NCBI GenBank assembly: GCA_964612675.1
Contig: CAZTDD010000032.1
Location: 1 to 56,665, forward strand
Length of the DNA stretch: 56,665 bases
Reading direction: 5' to 3'
DNA from: CAZTDD01 sp964612675
GTDB lineage: Bacteria; Hinthialibacterota; Hinthialibacteria; Hinthialibacterales; JAKPRU01
The notes under the pieces are model-generated. The model was not told the DNA's origin and made no database searches. It was given only the letters and a program-made list of their open reading frames with translations. Position 1 is the first letter of the stretch, and each line of letters opens with the position of its first letter. A program made the position numbers and the translations under genes. Shown here in pieces: positions 35,801-43,975 of this stretch.

Positions 35801-37092
35801 TCGCTTTCCAGATCGATTCAGCAGGAACCTATACAATACAAACTCATCCAGTCAGCAGCGGTGTTGAAACGGACACAGTGGTGTTTCTGCTTGGGCCGGA
35901 TAGTCCGTACCGTCTTGTCGCTTGGGTCGATCAGAATGAAGACGATGAAACCGACCAATCGGGCCTTTCGAAAATGTCGGTCGCTTTGCAGGCTGCGGGA
36001 GTCTATTATTTAAAAGTTGTCGGCTACGACAATTCCTTAGGCGTCGGCCCTTACGAAATCGATGTCACTCGAGGCACCAGTCCCGAGATTACACCGACGC
36101 CGACTCCGACACCGCGACCGGCCGTGACACCAACACCGGCAGAGGTTTTGTTGAGTGTGGACTTTAATGCGACGAGTGTCGAGGAAATGGGCCTGCTGCA
36201 CGCGGCGGCGACCGGTTTCGAACCGGCTCCGATTCGGCTTGGCGACGTTCCGGGCGGTGTTTCGGAAGATAAACGGGGCCTCCTATTTGAAGCGGCACCC
36301 GGCCAGGGAACGCTGGCGATACTCTCGACGCCCGCCTCTGTGGGCGACGGGCTCGCGTTGATTTCTGTATACGCAGGAGCGGACCGGGCCGATTGCTCCG
36401 TCGCACTGGCCGCTTTGAATTCTCCGATAGACGGCCAGCTGGGATACACGGTTTCCGGCGGGGCGGACGTCCCCATGGGCGAGTGGAGAAGGCTGCTGCT
36501 TCTGTATGATCCTCCCAATGACGTGCTGTTGCCCGCATTACAGGTAAGTCTACCGGAATCTGCGCCGGAGCAAGCCACTGTTTTCTTCGAAAATCTCACT
36601 GTCTCGAAGATCTCCGGACTGAATACTGTGGATCTTTCGCTGGATATAAACGGTTCTTTCGACGAGGATACAGACGGCATATTGCGCAACGTCAACGGCA
36701 ACAGCGGTTCAGTACAGGTGCTGACCGATTTCGGCGGGAAGAACATCGCGCTATCCATCGCAGAGACGGATGACGCGGCGAACATCGGAGTTTTTGGGAG
36801 TCAGCTTCAGGGCGGGTTCCCGCATCTTCTGCTCTCCTCAGTGGACGCTCAGCTCTATTCCGGATCGGGAGGCGTCACCGCGCTGGTGATGACGAATGGA
36901 TACGGGAATGTAGGTGTTTTCGTAAATAACGTAAATCTGTCGGATATGGAGACCATTTCTATCGGTGGTGGATTCAAGGCGGAAAACCCGGCGTTTCCGG
37001 TATTATGCGTTGTCCAGAACGGCGGCCCCGGAGCGAACTCGACGGTGGTTATCGATAATCTCAAGATCGGTCGTATCCCCGCCGGTCTTTAA
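29806..37092 (+). CDS. giant secreted multidomain protein: GH-A-like glycosidase domain, Ig/CBM modules, eight PPC repeats
   Basis: This is a 2428-aa extracellular protein. Domains: signal peptide 1-26; a clan GH-A-like TIM barrel (about 40-540) with acid/base candidate Glu203 in VWQIFNEPMNF and nucleophile candidate Glu350 in IDLYIDEYGNP; a BIG2-like Ig domain (about 545-650); a CBM-like domain (650-870) and a short beta domain; a Thr-Pro linker of about 180 residues; eight PPC (pre-peptidase C-terminal) repeats of 105-115 residues (about 1146-2090) with short Pro/Thr spacers; a second linker; and an unrecognised C-terminal module (about 2113-2428) shared with the next gene. ATG 29806 has CGGAGAG upstream and begins the signal peptide. 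The shared tail may serve surface attachment or export (inference). The glycosidase family number cannot be fixed by eye; GH5- or GH39-like are options. Confidence 0.88.
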   Translation: MKVSTKLVYLSVLMLTIGGSIFNSNGETIVLPPPAMEEVVYGEEQGVAFGSLEHFADFFDNTVNSNGTQDSYYIAQAYYEASAASDLPVSLAKVDLTWSRIEPDGDDNEKDFIEASTDFEVDVNIDGLNSSILAVLDYAPRWIMPFRYNALEMSYRDYLKREVICQDGVRRTGEQQMQEWEEYVERTVQTYGDRVSVWQIFNEPMNFTFSVKGFTDDGFGANLAQELRKEVPTRFPQMMMDMARRASAVIRKYDPTAIVTFGGFFDVTNDEDEQRTLRQELIQNLLEVELPSGDVYRLEDVVDGISVHVYPGRFPITKEEAGLLDRWSNIEPIRKIIEDGGQNIDLYIDEYGNPLREPQQVRQFPSLLAREMALNLAEGVKGMCAFELYDYKLFPRDTGGWKGLRDTVDQFLLRSNYPGNPEVTPGYEALYSMHRLLAGVVPEEAVNTDAPSARRGSVPPIVYRSFLNGLDRVVVLWSNSPSAQQVQFEFPECDSVHVVRIEIRQEVRREDRISEVQIPGPVSSLSFDAKAELGKLAPFETAVLMFRYHDAEIRIEPDPRDVTVDSEQNIVAFANQPVRLRAVVERDGRVFRLPVSWSVLPISRLYGGSAVSGSGVIDPDGIFTGVTAGECLVTARAGLSRAMLRLKVVNLTENILRNGGMDIVRDMSDPRPVGWGMHYPDEKIVQPRGGRVGWSDDPNEAFTGNGCGYISYPGGGIKGFSGSLRQDEIRDRFNRKVIDHDNGYVFAVWMKRPSGDKNTFLHLNQFRAHRGKLIGDLHFKDNNYVGAKWEMVHCADPKYARPLKGERVYGDLLSDKDGLFLLHSETGVIEPILELFPDASAQNPTTVYFDQCYLGPYTPFELMQPDGYLDDAGETGRLQISWMADPRNYLPGNSKVRLYWDDDLDPTEKTLIDTVPNNVNSPYVWEDIPESLQSRLVIYAELIDAFGTVVASDYGGPFVPRVATPPPPTPTPTSTPTATSTPTASPTATTSPTPTNTPTPTLTPTNTPTPTNTPTDTPTATMSPSPTPTSTPTSTPTPLVPPTDTPTPVVPPTATPTPTDTPTLTPTNTATPTDTPTNTPSATLTPTSTPSYTSTPTDTPTSTPTRTPTNTPTLTPTNTPTSTPTETPTPSNTPTVTPTPTPHPDDLLPLLEVDGPAVESEITEEAEENWYLFRTDQAGTYVIETHAREGLPEMDTVISLYGPDSQFELIAGDDDSGELHFSRIEQILEGGHKYYVKIHGFTGFETGAYTVNVRFVGAGPDITVLPVNEPGQETELAAEGESDWYSFIPPAAATYRIATHQVAGEAETDTVITLYGPDNQMLFIARNDDRENGIVFSAIEARLEAGLTYYAKVTGYNGTATGPYVVDVFDTDLLALTPTPIPTSRITPTPIAGPILGLTVNDVPHQGAIALEDEADWYQFTAAQPGTYRIEAVPLGEEEPVHIEMMLAGPDRSHSEIAVGRTRDPETPTTIIHSLEENHTYFVKIVGVFGSTGEYEIHVSFDPSIPDTEDLQINGAAIEADLESAADADWFRFQTQSDGAYVIATHPAPGRGDSVDTVMALYGPDSRIILIASNDDDGEGLFSSIVTQLQGGQTYYVKISGYDNARIGAYTIDVFEVGAVVPTPIVPPTPTPVPDEPMVQLTVNGDSHVSAISPVGDEDLFSFYAQSTGTYTITTYGVPDEVSCDTEISLYSGDRLVAWDADSGEGVFSRIVHPLMADQMYFVSVVGPVGSTGYYSIDVQFNDQLPGVVPLQVDAPAREAEIEFGGESDWYSIQPSTAGPFVISTQPVSGQPAVDTVLVLYGPDNVMQFINWNDDAGATRFSRLTTVLEPDRSYFIKIMGYDDLSVGPYRIDVVDTGTMQSISVGGPSVTDTISKDVQEQWFSFYAPDTGMYTVETRPVSGNVEGDTTIEIRGPDSPFYPIVSDDNAGEYDGFSKIIHPLAGNHTYYVKFIGERFDPDSPIDYAIDVTVEPVMPEATLLTVDGPSAIGELETAADGNWFAFQIDSAGTYTIQTHPVSSGVETDTVVFLLGPDSPYRLVAWVDQNEDDETDQSGLSKMSVALQAAGVYYLKVVGYDNSLGVGPYEIDVTRGTSPEITPTPTPTPRPAVTPTPAEVLLSVDFNATSVEEMGLLHAAATGFEPAPIRLGDVPGGVSEDKRGLLFEAAPGQGTLAILSTPASVGDGLALISVYAGADRADCSVALAALNSPIDGQLGYTVSGGADVPMGEWRRLLLLYDPPNDVLLPALQVSLPESAPEQATVFFENLTVSKISGLNTVDLSLDINGSFDEDTDGILRNVNGNSGSVQVLTDFGGKNIALSIAETDDAANIGVFGSQLQGGFPHLLLSSVDAQLYSGSGGVTALVMTNGYGNVGVFVNNVNLSDMETISIGGGFKAENPAFPVLCVVQNGGPGANSTVVIDNLKIGRIPAGL
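32700..33240 (+). repeat. Thr-Pro-rich linker, low-complexity coding repeat
   Basis: About 540 bases of imperfect ACACCGACG-type repeats encode TPTPTPTSTPT-like sequence of about 180 residues between the enzymatic and PPC parts of the giant protein. Such linkers are extended and probably glycosylated. The same bases create a long Val/Gly-rich frame on the other strand, which is not a gene. Length is likely to vary by slippage. Confidence 0.9.
33241..36075 (+). repeat. eight tandem PPC-domain coding repeats
   Basis: Approximate units begin at 33241, 33585, 33991, 34311, 34715, 35036, 35386 and 35725. Each shows a GESDWYSF-like strand, TYxIxTxPV, DTVxxLYGPDS, a short acidic DDD or NDD loop, FSxI...L and YYVKIxGYD...GxYxIDV. 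Unit 3 is the most divergent and lacks the acidic loop. PPC domains are secreted accessory beta-sandwiches, usually one or two per protein. Confidence 0.85.
36142..37089 (+). other. shared C-terminal module, copy A
   Basis: The last ~315 residues of the 2428-aa protein align by eye over their full length with the end of the 2104-aa protein. Shared blocks are AALNSPIDGQL, DDAANIGV (DTAANIGV in copy B), SGSGGVTAL followed by MTNG, and VVQNGGPG followed by a short gap and IDNL. I know no family with these motifs. It begins right after a Thr-Pro spacer. Confidence 0.85.
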
Positions 37093-37169
37093 TCTCGTGG
37101 AGCAGTCGAGAGTGGAACAATAGCGTTGATAATAAGAATCCTATTTACATTCACATAGGTTATAATCCA

Positions 37170-40100
37170 ATGATGCGACGACTCATCCTAAGTTTTAGTT
37201 ATTTCCTTTTTTTCGGGTTTTCGGTTGCTTCCGCACAATTTACGTTCGAGGAGTTCGACCCGGACACTGTTGTTAGCGAGACGGTGAACGGTACGCTCGG
37301 TGAGTACAGTCTTTGGGTCCACGAGATTCAATATGTACTGGAAGTGCCGGAGGGAGTCGACCGGCTGATTTTCCGGCTGGATGCGATAAACGCCGGCGTC
37401 GATATGATTTTGCGTCACGATTCGCCCATCGAAATTCAAGACGGGAGTCTCGTGTTCGATCACCTCTCCTCTACCTTCCAAAGTTCAAAATACATCGATC
37501 TCGCCGCTCCTACCTCGGGTACTTATTATGTCGGGATTGTGAATGCAGCGTTTTTCAACGTTTCCTTCATGCTGTCGGCGTATTTCGAAACCGGGGGTAT
37601 GGAAATGACCCCTACGCCGACTCCCAGCCCGACGGCAACGCCCACCAGCACGCCAACTCCGAGTTTTGACCGATTGAAGCTCGACAAGGTGATCCGATTG
37701 GGACCGAAACCGGGGAATGCGCAGCTCCCGTCTTACCTGATTTACGACGACCAGACAAACCGTTTGTATATCTCTTCGCGCTTCAACCAGGCCGTATCCG
37801 TTCTCGACGGAGGTACTTTGGCCGTGATTGCAAGCGTGACGGTCGATCCTTATCCCGGACCAATTGCGCTCCATACCTCTGAGGAAAGACTTTACGTTCT
37901 GAGTGAAAGCGACGGCGAATCGGGAGGCGGAGTGCTTTCTGTTGTCGACACAGACCGCAATATTGTCGTCAAAAGAACCACAAAAGACAGTAAAGGTTGG
38001 TTTGATTTGGTTTTGTGTGAAGAATACGACCGTCTGTTTCTTATTGATAGTGTCGAAAAATCGGTTGACATGTTTGATACAACAACCGATGAATTGATCG
38101 GTCAAATGGAGTTGCCCAGTTTGACTCGTGTGGGAGCGCTGGATAGCCCCAGACAAATTCCTCTTCCTTCCATGGCGTTTTACGATCCCTACCTGTTTTT
38201 GACCGCCGTAGGCGGGCGAGACAGTGCGGGCGCTTTGTTTGTCCACAATGTCTCGACAGGCAAGACGTATTCGTCGGAGGGAGGATCGACCGACGAGCCC
38301 TATTCGGTTGCCGTGGATCCCCAAAACCGCCGGGCGTATGTATCCACAATTGTCGGTCAGCGAGTTCTGATTTTCGATATGGATCGGATGGGCTGGCTCC
38401 AAAACAGACCCGCAATATCATTTGAGTCGGACGGGATGGACACGCGTGCGGTCGCTGTCGATTCGGAAGCGGACAGGCTGTATGTAGCCGGTACCTATGT
38501 ATCCGATTCTCAAATTGTCGGGGATCGGGTGGATAAACAGTATTCGGTTCGAATAAAAATCCTTTCCTCGTCGACCTTGGAGCGAATTGCGACAGTCGAT
38601 CTTCCGGGCAAAGTGACGGAGTTTTCCGTTCAACAACTTCAGCCGCCCATCGCGATTGACCCTGTGTCGCATGTTGTTCTTATCCCGAATCGTACCAATT
38701 CGACAGTCGCTGTTTTGGATCCGAAAGGAAAAATACTTGCGGATCTCTCTGTTGGGGTTTTTCCTTCGGATATCGCGGTTGATGCACGAAACAGGCGCGC
38801 TTTCGTCGCGGGGCTCGATTCCGATAACATTGCGACAATCGATTTAGACTCTTTGAAGGTCCGTCATTCTACCGCGCTGGGAGAGTTTATCGGGTTTCCA
38901 GTTGTTTCGGATGAATATAACCTGGTCGCCGTCGGCAGTTCATCGTCAAACCGGGTGGCCTTGATAGATGGAAACTCGGGTTCTGTTACCACTTTCCTTC
39001 ATCCGTCCGGACGTCCCATCGATTTGGAGGTGGACGAAACGCTGGGGCGTCTTTACATCGGGGCGGAGTCCGGGTCGGAGGAACCGGGAAATCTGGATGT
39101 TGTTTCTCTGCTGAATTTCGAAAAAATTCTCTCTGCAAGTCTTTCGGGAGATCCGCGTGCGCTCCGGGTCGATCCGACGCAGCATCGCGTATATGTGACC
39201 TCTCGCCCGACGAGGAATGTGGATATTGTGAACGGAACCGTCGATGTTTTCGATTCTATCGACGGAGAGATTATCGCCGAGGTGGAGGTCGGTCGAAATC
39301 CGGCGGCGATGGCTTTGGATTCGAGCAATAAACGGGTTTATGTCGGAAATGGATATGATGTAACGATTTCCATTCTGTCGACAGAGACTCTTCAAATTAC
39401 AAATCCTCTACCGAAACAACTGATCCCGATTACACCGAGTGCGGGTGGTCTGTTGACTTCGATGCTGCTGGATTCCATGGCGACCTATCCGAAAGTTCAG
39501 ACGCTTTTCTTCTCTTCACCTACGGATACTCTACTGGACGCAAATGGGAATTCTCGTTATTTGGTCGGTGTATTGGACGGCGTTTCGGGGGATTTTCAAG
39601 ATACTGTAGATCTTCGTGGCATACCGGGCTTTGTTTTGTTTGACGAGGATACAGATCGCGTCTTGGTGTCGACCGATTTCGGAGAGTACGGCGGTGCGAT
39701 TACTGTGATCGATCCAAACCACAACCAGGTGATCGGTGAGATTCCGGTCGGATCGCAGCCGCTTCAGCTCTCACGCGACCGAAACACAGGCCTGGTTTAT
39801 GTTGCCGTGTTCGGCTCCAGCCATGTTGCGCTTGTCGATCCCCGGGATCTTCGTGTGCTCGGCGTATTGCCCACCGAGAGACAGGTACGCGGTGTGGCGG
39901 TGAATTCCAATACGCATACAAGCTATGCCACGATGGGGGCCGAGGGGGCGGTTGCCGTCATCTCAGACATGGAGAATCCACCGGATCGCCCCGCGCCCCC
40001 TGAACGAATCATCACGCTTCCCAGTAATGAGAGCGTCTCGTTGGTATGGACCGCGCCCGCAGCTAACGTGAAGGGGTACAACGTTTACCGCGCTTTCAAT

Positions 40101-43100
40101 GCGGTCGGCCCTTACGGACGAGTCAATTCACAACCGCTGCCTGCAAATGAACTTCTCTTTCTCGACACGGGATTGATTAACGGAGAGCCGGTCTACTACA
40201 AAGTTACCAGTATTGTGCAGCACAATATTGAGAGCGATCTGAATTCTGTTGAGCCTGTTCAAGCCATTCCCCGTGGAGGAGAACAACCCGATTTTTCGAT
40301 ATCGACGCTTACAGGGGATAACCGTGTTCCCGTCGTTCAGGGTGTGCCTGCACGAATATCGCTGTTGTACCAGAGTTTGCGCGGATTCGTTTCTCCCGTG
40401 ACTTGGTCCTTGGATACAGGTTTGCCCGAAGGAATGTCAGTCGATTTTTCGGATAAATCGATCACGGTTGATGAACTCGAATCGGGTGGCAAGAAGACAA
40501 TTGAATTGACTATTCGGGTTTCTTCTGCAGTATCCGCTGCAAGTATTCCGCCGCTGCGCATCCTAGCTGCGGATACCGAAAGCAGTAAAACCAAAACTCT
40601 CACACTATTCGTCACCGTGATTTCGTCGACCTTACGCGATCTAACGATGGGGCTTTCCTCTCAGGAGATCTACTACGGGGAAGATATGACCGTGTTCGGT
40701 AGGGTGACACCGGCGGAAGAGGGATTAACCGTTCAGCTTCTTTTGGGAGGAGATCTTGCCGGTGAGGGAAGAACCGACTCTTTCGGCCATTATTCAATCG
40801 TCTTTCAGCCTGAGAAACCGGGTCAATACGTATTGAATACCCGTCTTTCCGGCGGCGGTTCTCTGGCCACCAAAAGCAAAGCTCTCACGGTCCTCCGTGG
40901 AAAAACCCGCGTCGTATTAACCACGGATCGACGGATTGACGCGTCCTCCGGTCCGATTCCTATCGGCGGTGGCGTTACGATCCAGGGACAAATTACACCG
41001 AATCCCGATATTTCAACGGTGAATTTACTTATTGAAAAACCCTCGGGAAAAGAAATCCGTATCCAGGGCATTGTCACGACTCCGGACGGCTACTTTGGTC
41101 TTTCGATTCCTTTTGCAGATGTGTTTAATCCGGAAGAGCGCATTGCTCTCGATGAACCGGGACTTTACCGCTGCAAGGCGGTCTATCATGGTAATTTGAA
41201 TTTCCTTCCTTCGCAGAGTGAAGATTTGCTTATTCCCGTCGCAATCGAACCCGGTGATTTGGGGAAAGCGATTATCGTTACCGGTGGCAGCCTGGACGCT
41301 TCCGATGACGCCTATCGTGTCGCAATGGACTATTTGTCCGCGTTGGCGTACCAAACCCTTCGAAATCGACGGTTTTTAGACAGCGATATTTATCTGCTTA
41401 CTCGGAACGGCGAACGGGACATCGATGGAGACGGCGACAACGATGCGGATGGAATCTCTTCCTTATCGGGTGTTCGTACAGCAATCACGGGGTGGGCCGC
41501 CCAGCATCCTGCTGAGGAACCGCTGGTGATTTATCTGGTCGACCACGGTGTGGTGCGCGATATCGACGGCGACGGAAGCGTTGAAGAGGTATTCCATTGT
41601 CGCGGCGAACTCGGCGCCGATCCGGAAAACGATTTGACCTCGGAACAACTGGCCTCATTTCTGGGCGCGTTACCGTCCGAAAAGCCGGTGACTATTATCA
41701 TGGAGTGCTGTCACTCAGGTTCATTTGTCGATAATATTTCTGCGTCGGGCCGGGTAATTATTACAAGTACCGATGCGAACAATTTGACATACGCAGAGCA
41801 GGACGGAGCCATTTCTTTCAGCCAGTTCCTGTGGGATCGAATCGCGTTGTCGCAAGATCTACGTCGTGCGTTTTACGGAGCTCGTCAAGATGTCCGCAGC
41901 CTCGGTCCGACTTTTTTCCGACAGAATCCTTTGATGGACGATGACGGAGACGGAATCCCTAATGAAGCGAGTGAAGACGGACCGCTTGCGGCCGGTCGCC
42001 AGGTGGGCTACTCGTTTAACAAAGGGAGCGGATTCGGAATCACCAATTCGATGCCCGTTATTCAAGTCGTTTCTTCGGACCGCGAACTCTCGAAACCGGG
42101 GACGGCGGAGATCTACGCCAGTGTGAACGATCCCGACGGTGTCGAGGATATCGACACTGTATTTGCGACCATTACGCCTCCGGATTATGTTCAGGATGCG
42201 ACGGCCGCTGTGGAGCAAGGTTTTGTGACGCCTATTTTGAATTTGAAACGCATTGCACTGACCGATCCGGATGGGGATTCAGTGTATCGGACGCTTTATG
42301 ATGGATTCAATAAACCTGGAGCGTATCAGGTCAGTCTCTTTGCGCGTGACCGGTACGGGCATACCGCTGTCGTGCGTGAAATTTCCGTAGAAATCGAAGA
42401 GAACCAAAGCGGGAAGAGACCATTTGCAAACGGAGAGGGCGCTCAAAAAGAAGCGCGACGACGCTCTTTCGTCACAATCGGCGTGCAAAGCAGCGAGGAG
42501 CCGACTCCAACACCGACTCCGCCCGGGACGGTTCCGCTGTTCAACATGAGATTTTCGGAGACGGATGAGGTGGGCGGACTGTTCTTATCTGCTGCTCCGA
42601 CAGGATTCGATCGAACGGCGGAGGCCAAATTCGGCACGTTCCCCGGCCGGACGGCTACGGATGCCCGGTGTCTCCAAATTACGGCCGAGCCGGGCGAGGG
42701 AATCCTAATGATTCTCGGTGACGCTGTTCCCGTTACGGACGGTCCGGTCGTTGTCTCCGTTTCCGCGCGAGCCGACCGGTTGGGCAGCGCCATCGCACTT
42801 GCGGCACTAAACTCTCCGATTGACGGGCAGCTTGCATTTACCAATCCCGTATCTTCTGAAGTTCCCGTTGAAGAAGAGAGACGTTTCACGGTTGTTTACA
42901 ATCCGCCGTCCGGTGCGATCCAGCCCGGTCTTCAGGTGGCTCTTCCCGAAGACGCGAACCAACCGGTCACAGTGTGGTTTGACGATCTTGAGGTTATACC
43001 TCTGGATGCTGTGCGGACGGAATCGGTTTTGCTCTCGCCTTCGGGTTCGTTCGATAATGGAACAGAGGGGCTACTCACAAATATTAACGGTCCTGAGAAA

Positions 43101-43484
43101 GGGAATACGGGTCTGATCTCCGCTACGGGAGATGGTGCTCTCGATCTTGCTATAGAGGCTGAGGATACGGCGGCGAATATAGGTGTAATGACGCAGGCGT
43201 TACAGGACGGATTTCCTCTCGACCTACATGCCTCTGTTGAAGTGAAAAAACAATCGGGCAGCGGGGGCGTAACGGCACTGATGCTGACAAACGGTCTCGG
43301 GAGTATTGGATTATTCGTTCATAATGACGGATTGCCGGCGGGAGGGACTGTCATCGAGACGGGCGGATTGATTTGGACGGCGAATCCCGCGTTGCCGGTT
43401 ATCGCCGTGGTGCAAAACGGAGGGCCGGGTGTGTTATCGACGCTACGAATCGACAATCTGTACATTGAAAAGAGAATTGAATAG
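37170..43484 (+). CDS. giant secreted protein: PPC domain, YVTN-type propeller, Fn3/Ig domains, caspase/C13-like protease domain
   Basis: This 2104-aa secreted protein starts with a signal peptide (1-22), a PPC-like domain (about 25-145) and a TPTPTPS linker. A long YVTN/NHL-type propeller region (about 170-940) follows, with repeated RLYVAG, RAFVAG, RVYVTS and RVYVGN strands. Then come an Fn3 domain (about 940-1035) and three Ig-like domains (to about 1360). Next is a cysteine-protease fold (about 1363-1620): AIIVTGG, Ca2+-loop-like DIDGDGDNDADG, the His motif VIYLVDHG (His1459) and the Cys motif IMECCHSGSF (Cys1514). This is the Cys-His arrangement of clan CD (legumain, gingipain, caspase). 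An Ig-like domain and the shared C-terminal module end it. It lies 77 bp after the other giant gene and is probably co-expressed with it. Protease activity is inferred. Confidence 0.87.
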   Translation: MMRRLILSFSYFLFFGFSVASAQFTFEEFDPDTVVSETVNGTLGEYSLWVHEIQYVLEVPEGVDRLIFRLDAINAGVDMILRHDSPIEIQDGSLVFDHLSSTFQSSKYIDLAAPTSGTYYVGIVNAAFFNVSFMLSAYFETGGMEMTPTPTPSPTATPTSTPTPSFDRLKLDKVIRLGPKPGNAQLPSYLIYDDQTNRLYISSRFNQAVSVLDGGTLAVIASVTVDPYPGPIALHTSEERLYVLSESDGESGGGVLSVVDTDRNIVVKRTTKDSKGWFDLVLCEEYDRLFLIDSVEKSVDMFDTTTDELIGQMELPSLTRVGALDSPRQIPLPSMAFYDPYLFLTAVGGRDSAGALFVHNVSTGKTYSSEGGSTDEPYSVAVDPQNRRAYVSTIVGQRVLIFDMDRMGWLQNRPAISFESDGMDTRAVAVDSEADRLYVAGTYVSDSQIVGDRVDKQYSVRIKILSSSTLERIATVDLPGKVTEFSVQQLQPPIAIDPVSHVVLIPNRTNSTVAVLDPKGKILADLSVGVFPSDIAVDARNRRAFVAGLDSDNIATIDLDSLKVRHSTALGEFIGFPVVSDEYNLVAVGSSSSNRVALIDGNSGSVTTFLHPSGRPIDLEVDETLGRLYIGAESGSEEPGNLDVVSLLNFEKILSASLSGDPRALRVDPTQHRVYVTSRPTRNVDIVNGTVDVFDSIDGEIIAEVEVGRNPAAMALDSSNKRVYVGNGYDVTISILSTETLQITNPLPKQLIPITPSAGGLLTSMLLDSMATYPKVQTLFFSSPTDTLLDANGNSRYLVGVLDGVSGDFQDTVDLRGIPGFVLFDEDTDRVLVSTDFGEYGGAITVIDPNHNQVIGEIPVGSQPLQLSRDRNTGLVYVAVFGSSHVALVDPRDLRVLGVLPTERQVRGVAVNSNTHTSYATMGAEGAVAVISDMENPPDRPAPPERIITLPSNESVSLVWTAPAANVKGYNVYRAFNAVGPYGRVNSQPLPANELLFLDTGLINGEPVYYKVTSIVQHNIESDLNSVEPVQAIPRGGEQPDFSISTLTGDNRVPVVQGVPARISLLYQSLRGFVSPVTWSLDTGLPEGMSVDFSDKSITVDELESGGKKTIELTIRVSSAVSAASIPPLRILAADTESSKTKTLTLFVTVISSTLRDLTMGLSSQEIYYGEDMTVFGRVTPAEEGLTVQLLLGGDLAGEGRTDSFGHYSIVFQPEKPGQYVLNTRLSGGGSLATKSKALTVLRGKTRVVLTTDRRIDASSGPIPIGGGVTIQGQITPNPDISTVNLLIEKPSGKEIRIQGIVTTPDGYFGLSIPFADVFNPEERIALDEPGLYRCKAVYHGNLNFLPSQSEDLLIPVAIEPGDLGKAIIVTGGSLDASDDAYRVAMDYLSALAYQTLRNRRFLDSDIYLLTRNGERDIDGDGDNDADGISSLSGVRTAITGWAAQHPAEEPLVIYLVDHGVVRDIDGDGSVEEVFHCRGELGADPENDLTSEQLASFLGALPSEKPVTIIMECCHSGSFVDNISASGRVIITSTDANNLTYAEQDGAISFSQFLWDRIALSQDLRRAFYGARQDVRSLGPTFFRQNPLMDDDGDGIPNEASEDGPLAAGRQVGYSFNKGSGFGITNSMPVIQVVSSDRELSKPGTAEIYASVNDPDGVEDIDTVFATITPPDYVQDATAAVEQGFVTPILNLKRIALTDPDGDSVYRTLYDGFNKPGAYQVSLFARDRYGHTAVVREISVEIEENQSGKRPFANGEGAQKEARRRSFVTIGVQSSEEPTPTPTPPGTVPLFNMRFSETDEVGGLFLSAAPTGFDRTAEAKFGTFPGRTATDARCLQITAEPGEGILMILGDAVPVTDGPVVVSVSARADRLGSAIALAALNSPIDGQLAFTNPVSSEVPVEEERRFTVVYNPPSGAIQPGLQVALPEDANQPVTVWFDDLEVIPLDAVRTESVLLSPSGSFDNGTEGLLTNINGPEKGNTGLISATGDGALDLAIEAEDTAANIGVMTQALQDGFPLDLHASVEVKKQSGSGGVTALMLTNGLGSIGLFVHNDGLPAGGTVIETGGLIWTANPALPVIAVVQNGGPGVLSTLRIDNLYIEKRIE
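42531..43481 (+). other. shared C-terminal module, copy B
   Basis: These ~317 residues end the caspase-like giant protein and match copy A (36142-37089) throughout, including length and the terminal IDNLYI/IDNLKI strand. As in copy A, it follows a short TPTPTPP linker. The two copies differ enough to be an old duplication. Confidence 0.85.
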
Positions 43485-43492
43485 AACCAATA

Positions 43493-43975
43493 TCAGCTCT
43501 CCAGCTTGCTCAATTTTTGAAGAAAGAGAGTAATCTCTTCCTGAAATCTACGAAAGGTTCTCTGCAGTCTCCCTGCAACGAGACGTTCTTTCTCCCAATC
43601 CAATTCAAAAGTGTAGCTGTGCCTGAATTTGTGCCGAAATCCTCTGAAATCGTCCAGAAGAAGGAAGCATTCTTCATCGATCACTGCAGGGCGCACTTCA
43701 GGGATCTCCAGCTTCATACGCTTGAGTAGGTCTGTGTGCCAGGAATTCTGTCCTATCTCGTTCTCGAAGAAACGCGCGATTGTACGGAACACGTTCTCGC
43801 AACCGTTGTAGAAACTGTGGAGATAGTATCCCACCGCCGCACGGTCATAAAACGAGACATCCGATTCAGGACGCTGAAGTAAATCTTCAATTTTAGCAAA
43901 ATCTGCACTCAATCGTTCCAACTTTGTCAACTCATCCTGAATGTCCGCTTTGAGCAGTTCCAGATCCCCGGTCAT
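43493..43975 (-). CDS. hepT: HepT-like HEPN ribonuclease toxin
   Basis: This 160-aa all-helical protein carries the HEPN catalytic motif RX4HXY as RHKFRHSY (Arg114, His119, Tyr121). In HepT/MntA systems, HepT is an RNA-targeting or tRNA-targeting toxin that MntA silences by adding AMP to the motif tyrosine. The gene overlaps mntA by 44 bp and has GAGGAGAAG just before its ATG, within the mntA 3' end. Its stop lies only 8 bp from the stop of the convergent giant gene. All three key residues are present, so it looks functional. Confidence 0.82.
   Translation of the reverse strand: MTGDLELLKADIQDELTKLERLSADFAKIEDLLQRPESDVSFYDRAAVGYYLHSFYNGCENVFRTIARFFENEIGQNSWHTDLLKRMKLEIPEVRPAVIDEECFLLLDDFRGFRHKFRHSYTFELDWEKERLVAGRLQRTFRRFQEEITLFLQKLSKLES

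Noticed and set aside
41400..42000. Possible dockerin or cellulosome signal from D-x-D-x-D-G loops in the second giant protein
   Set aside because: The loops are scattered inside the protease-like domain and are not arranged as the duplicated 22-residue dockerin repeats.
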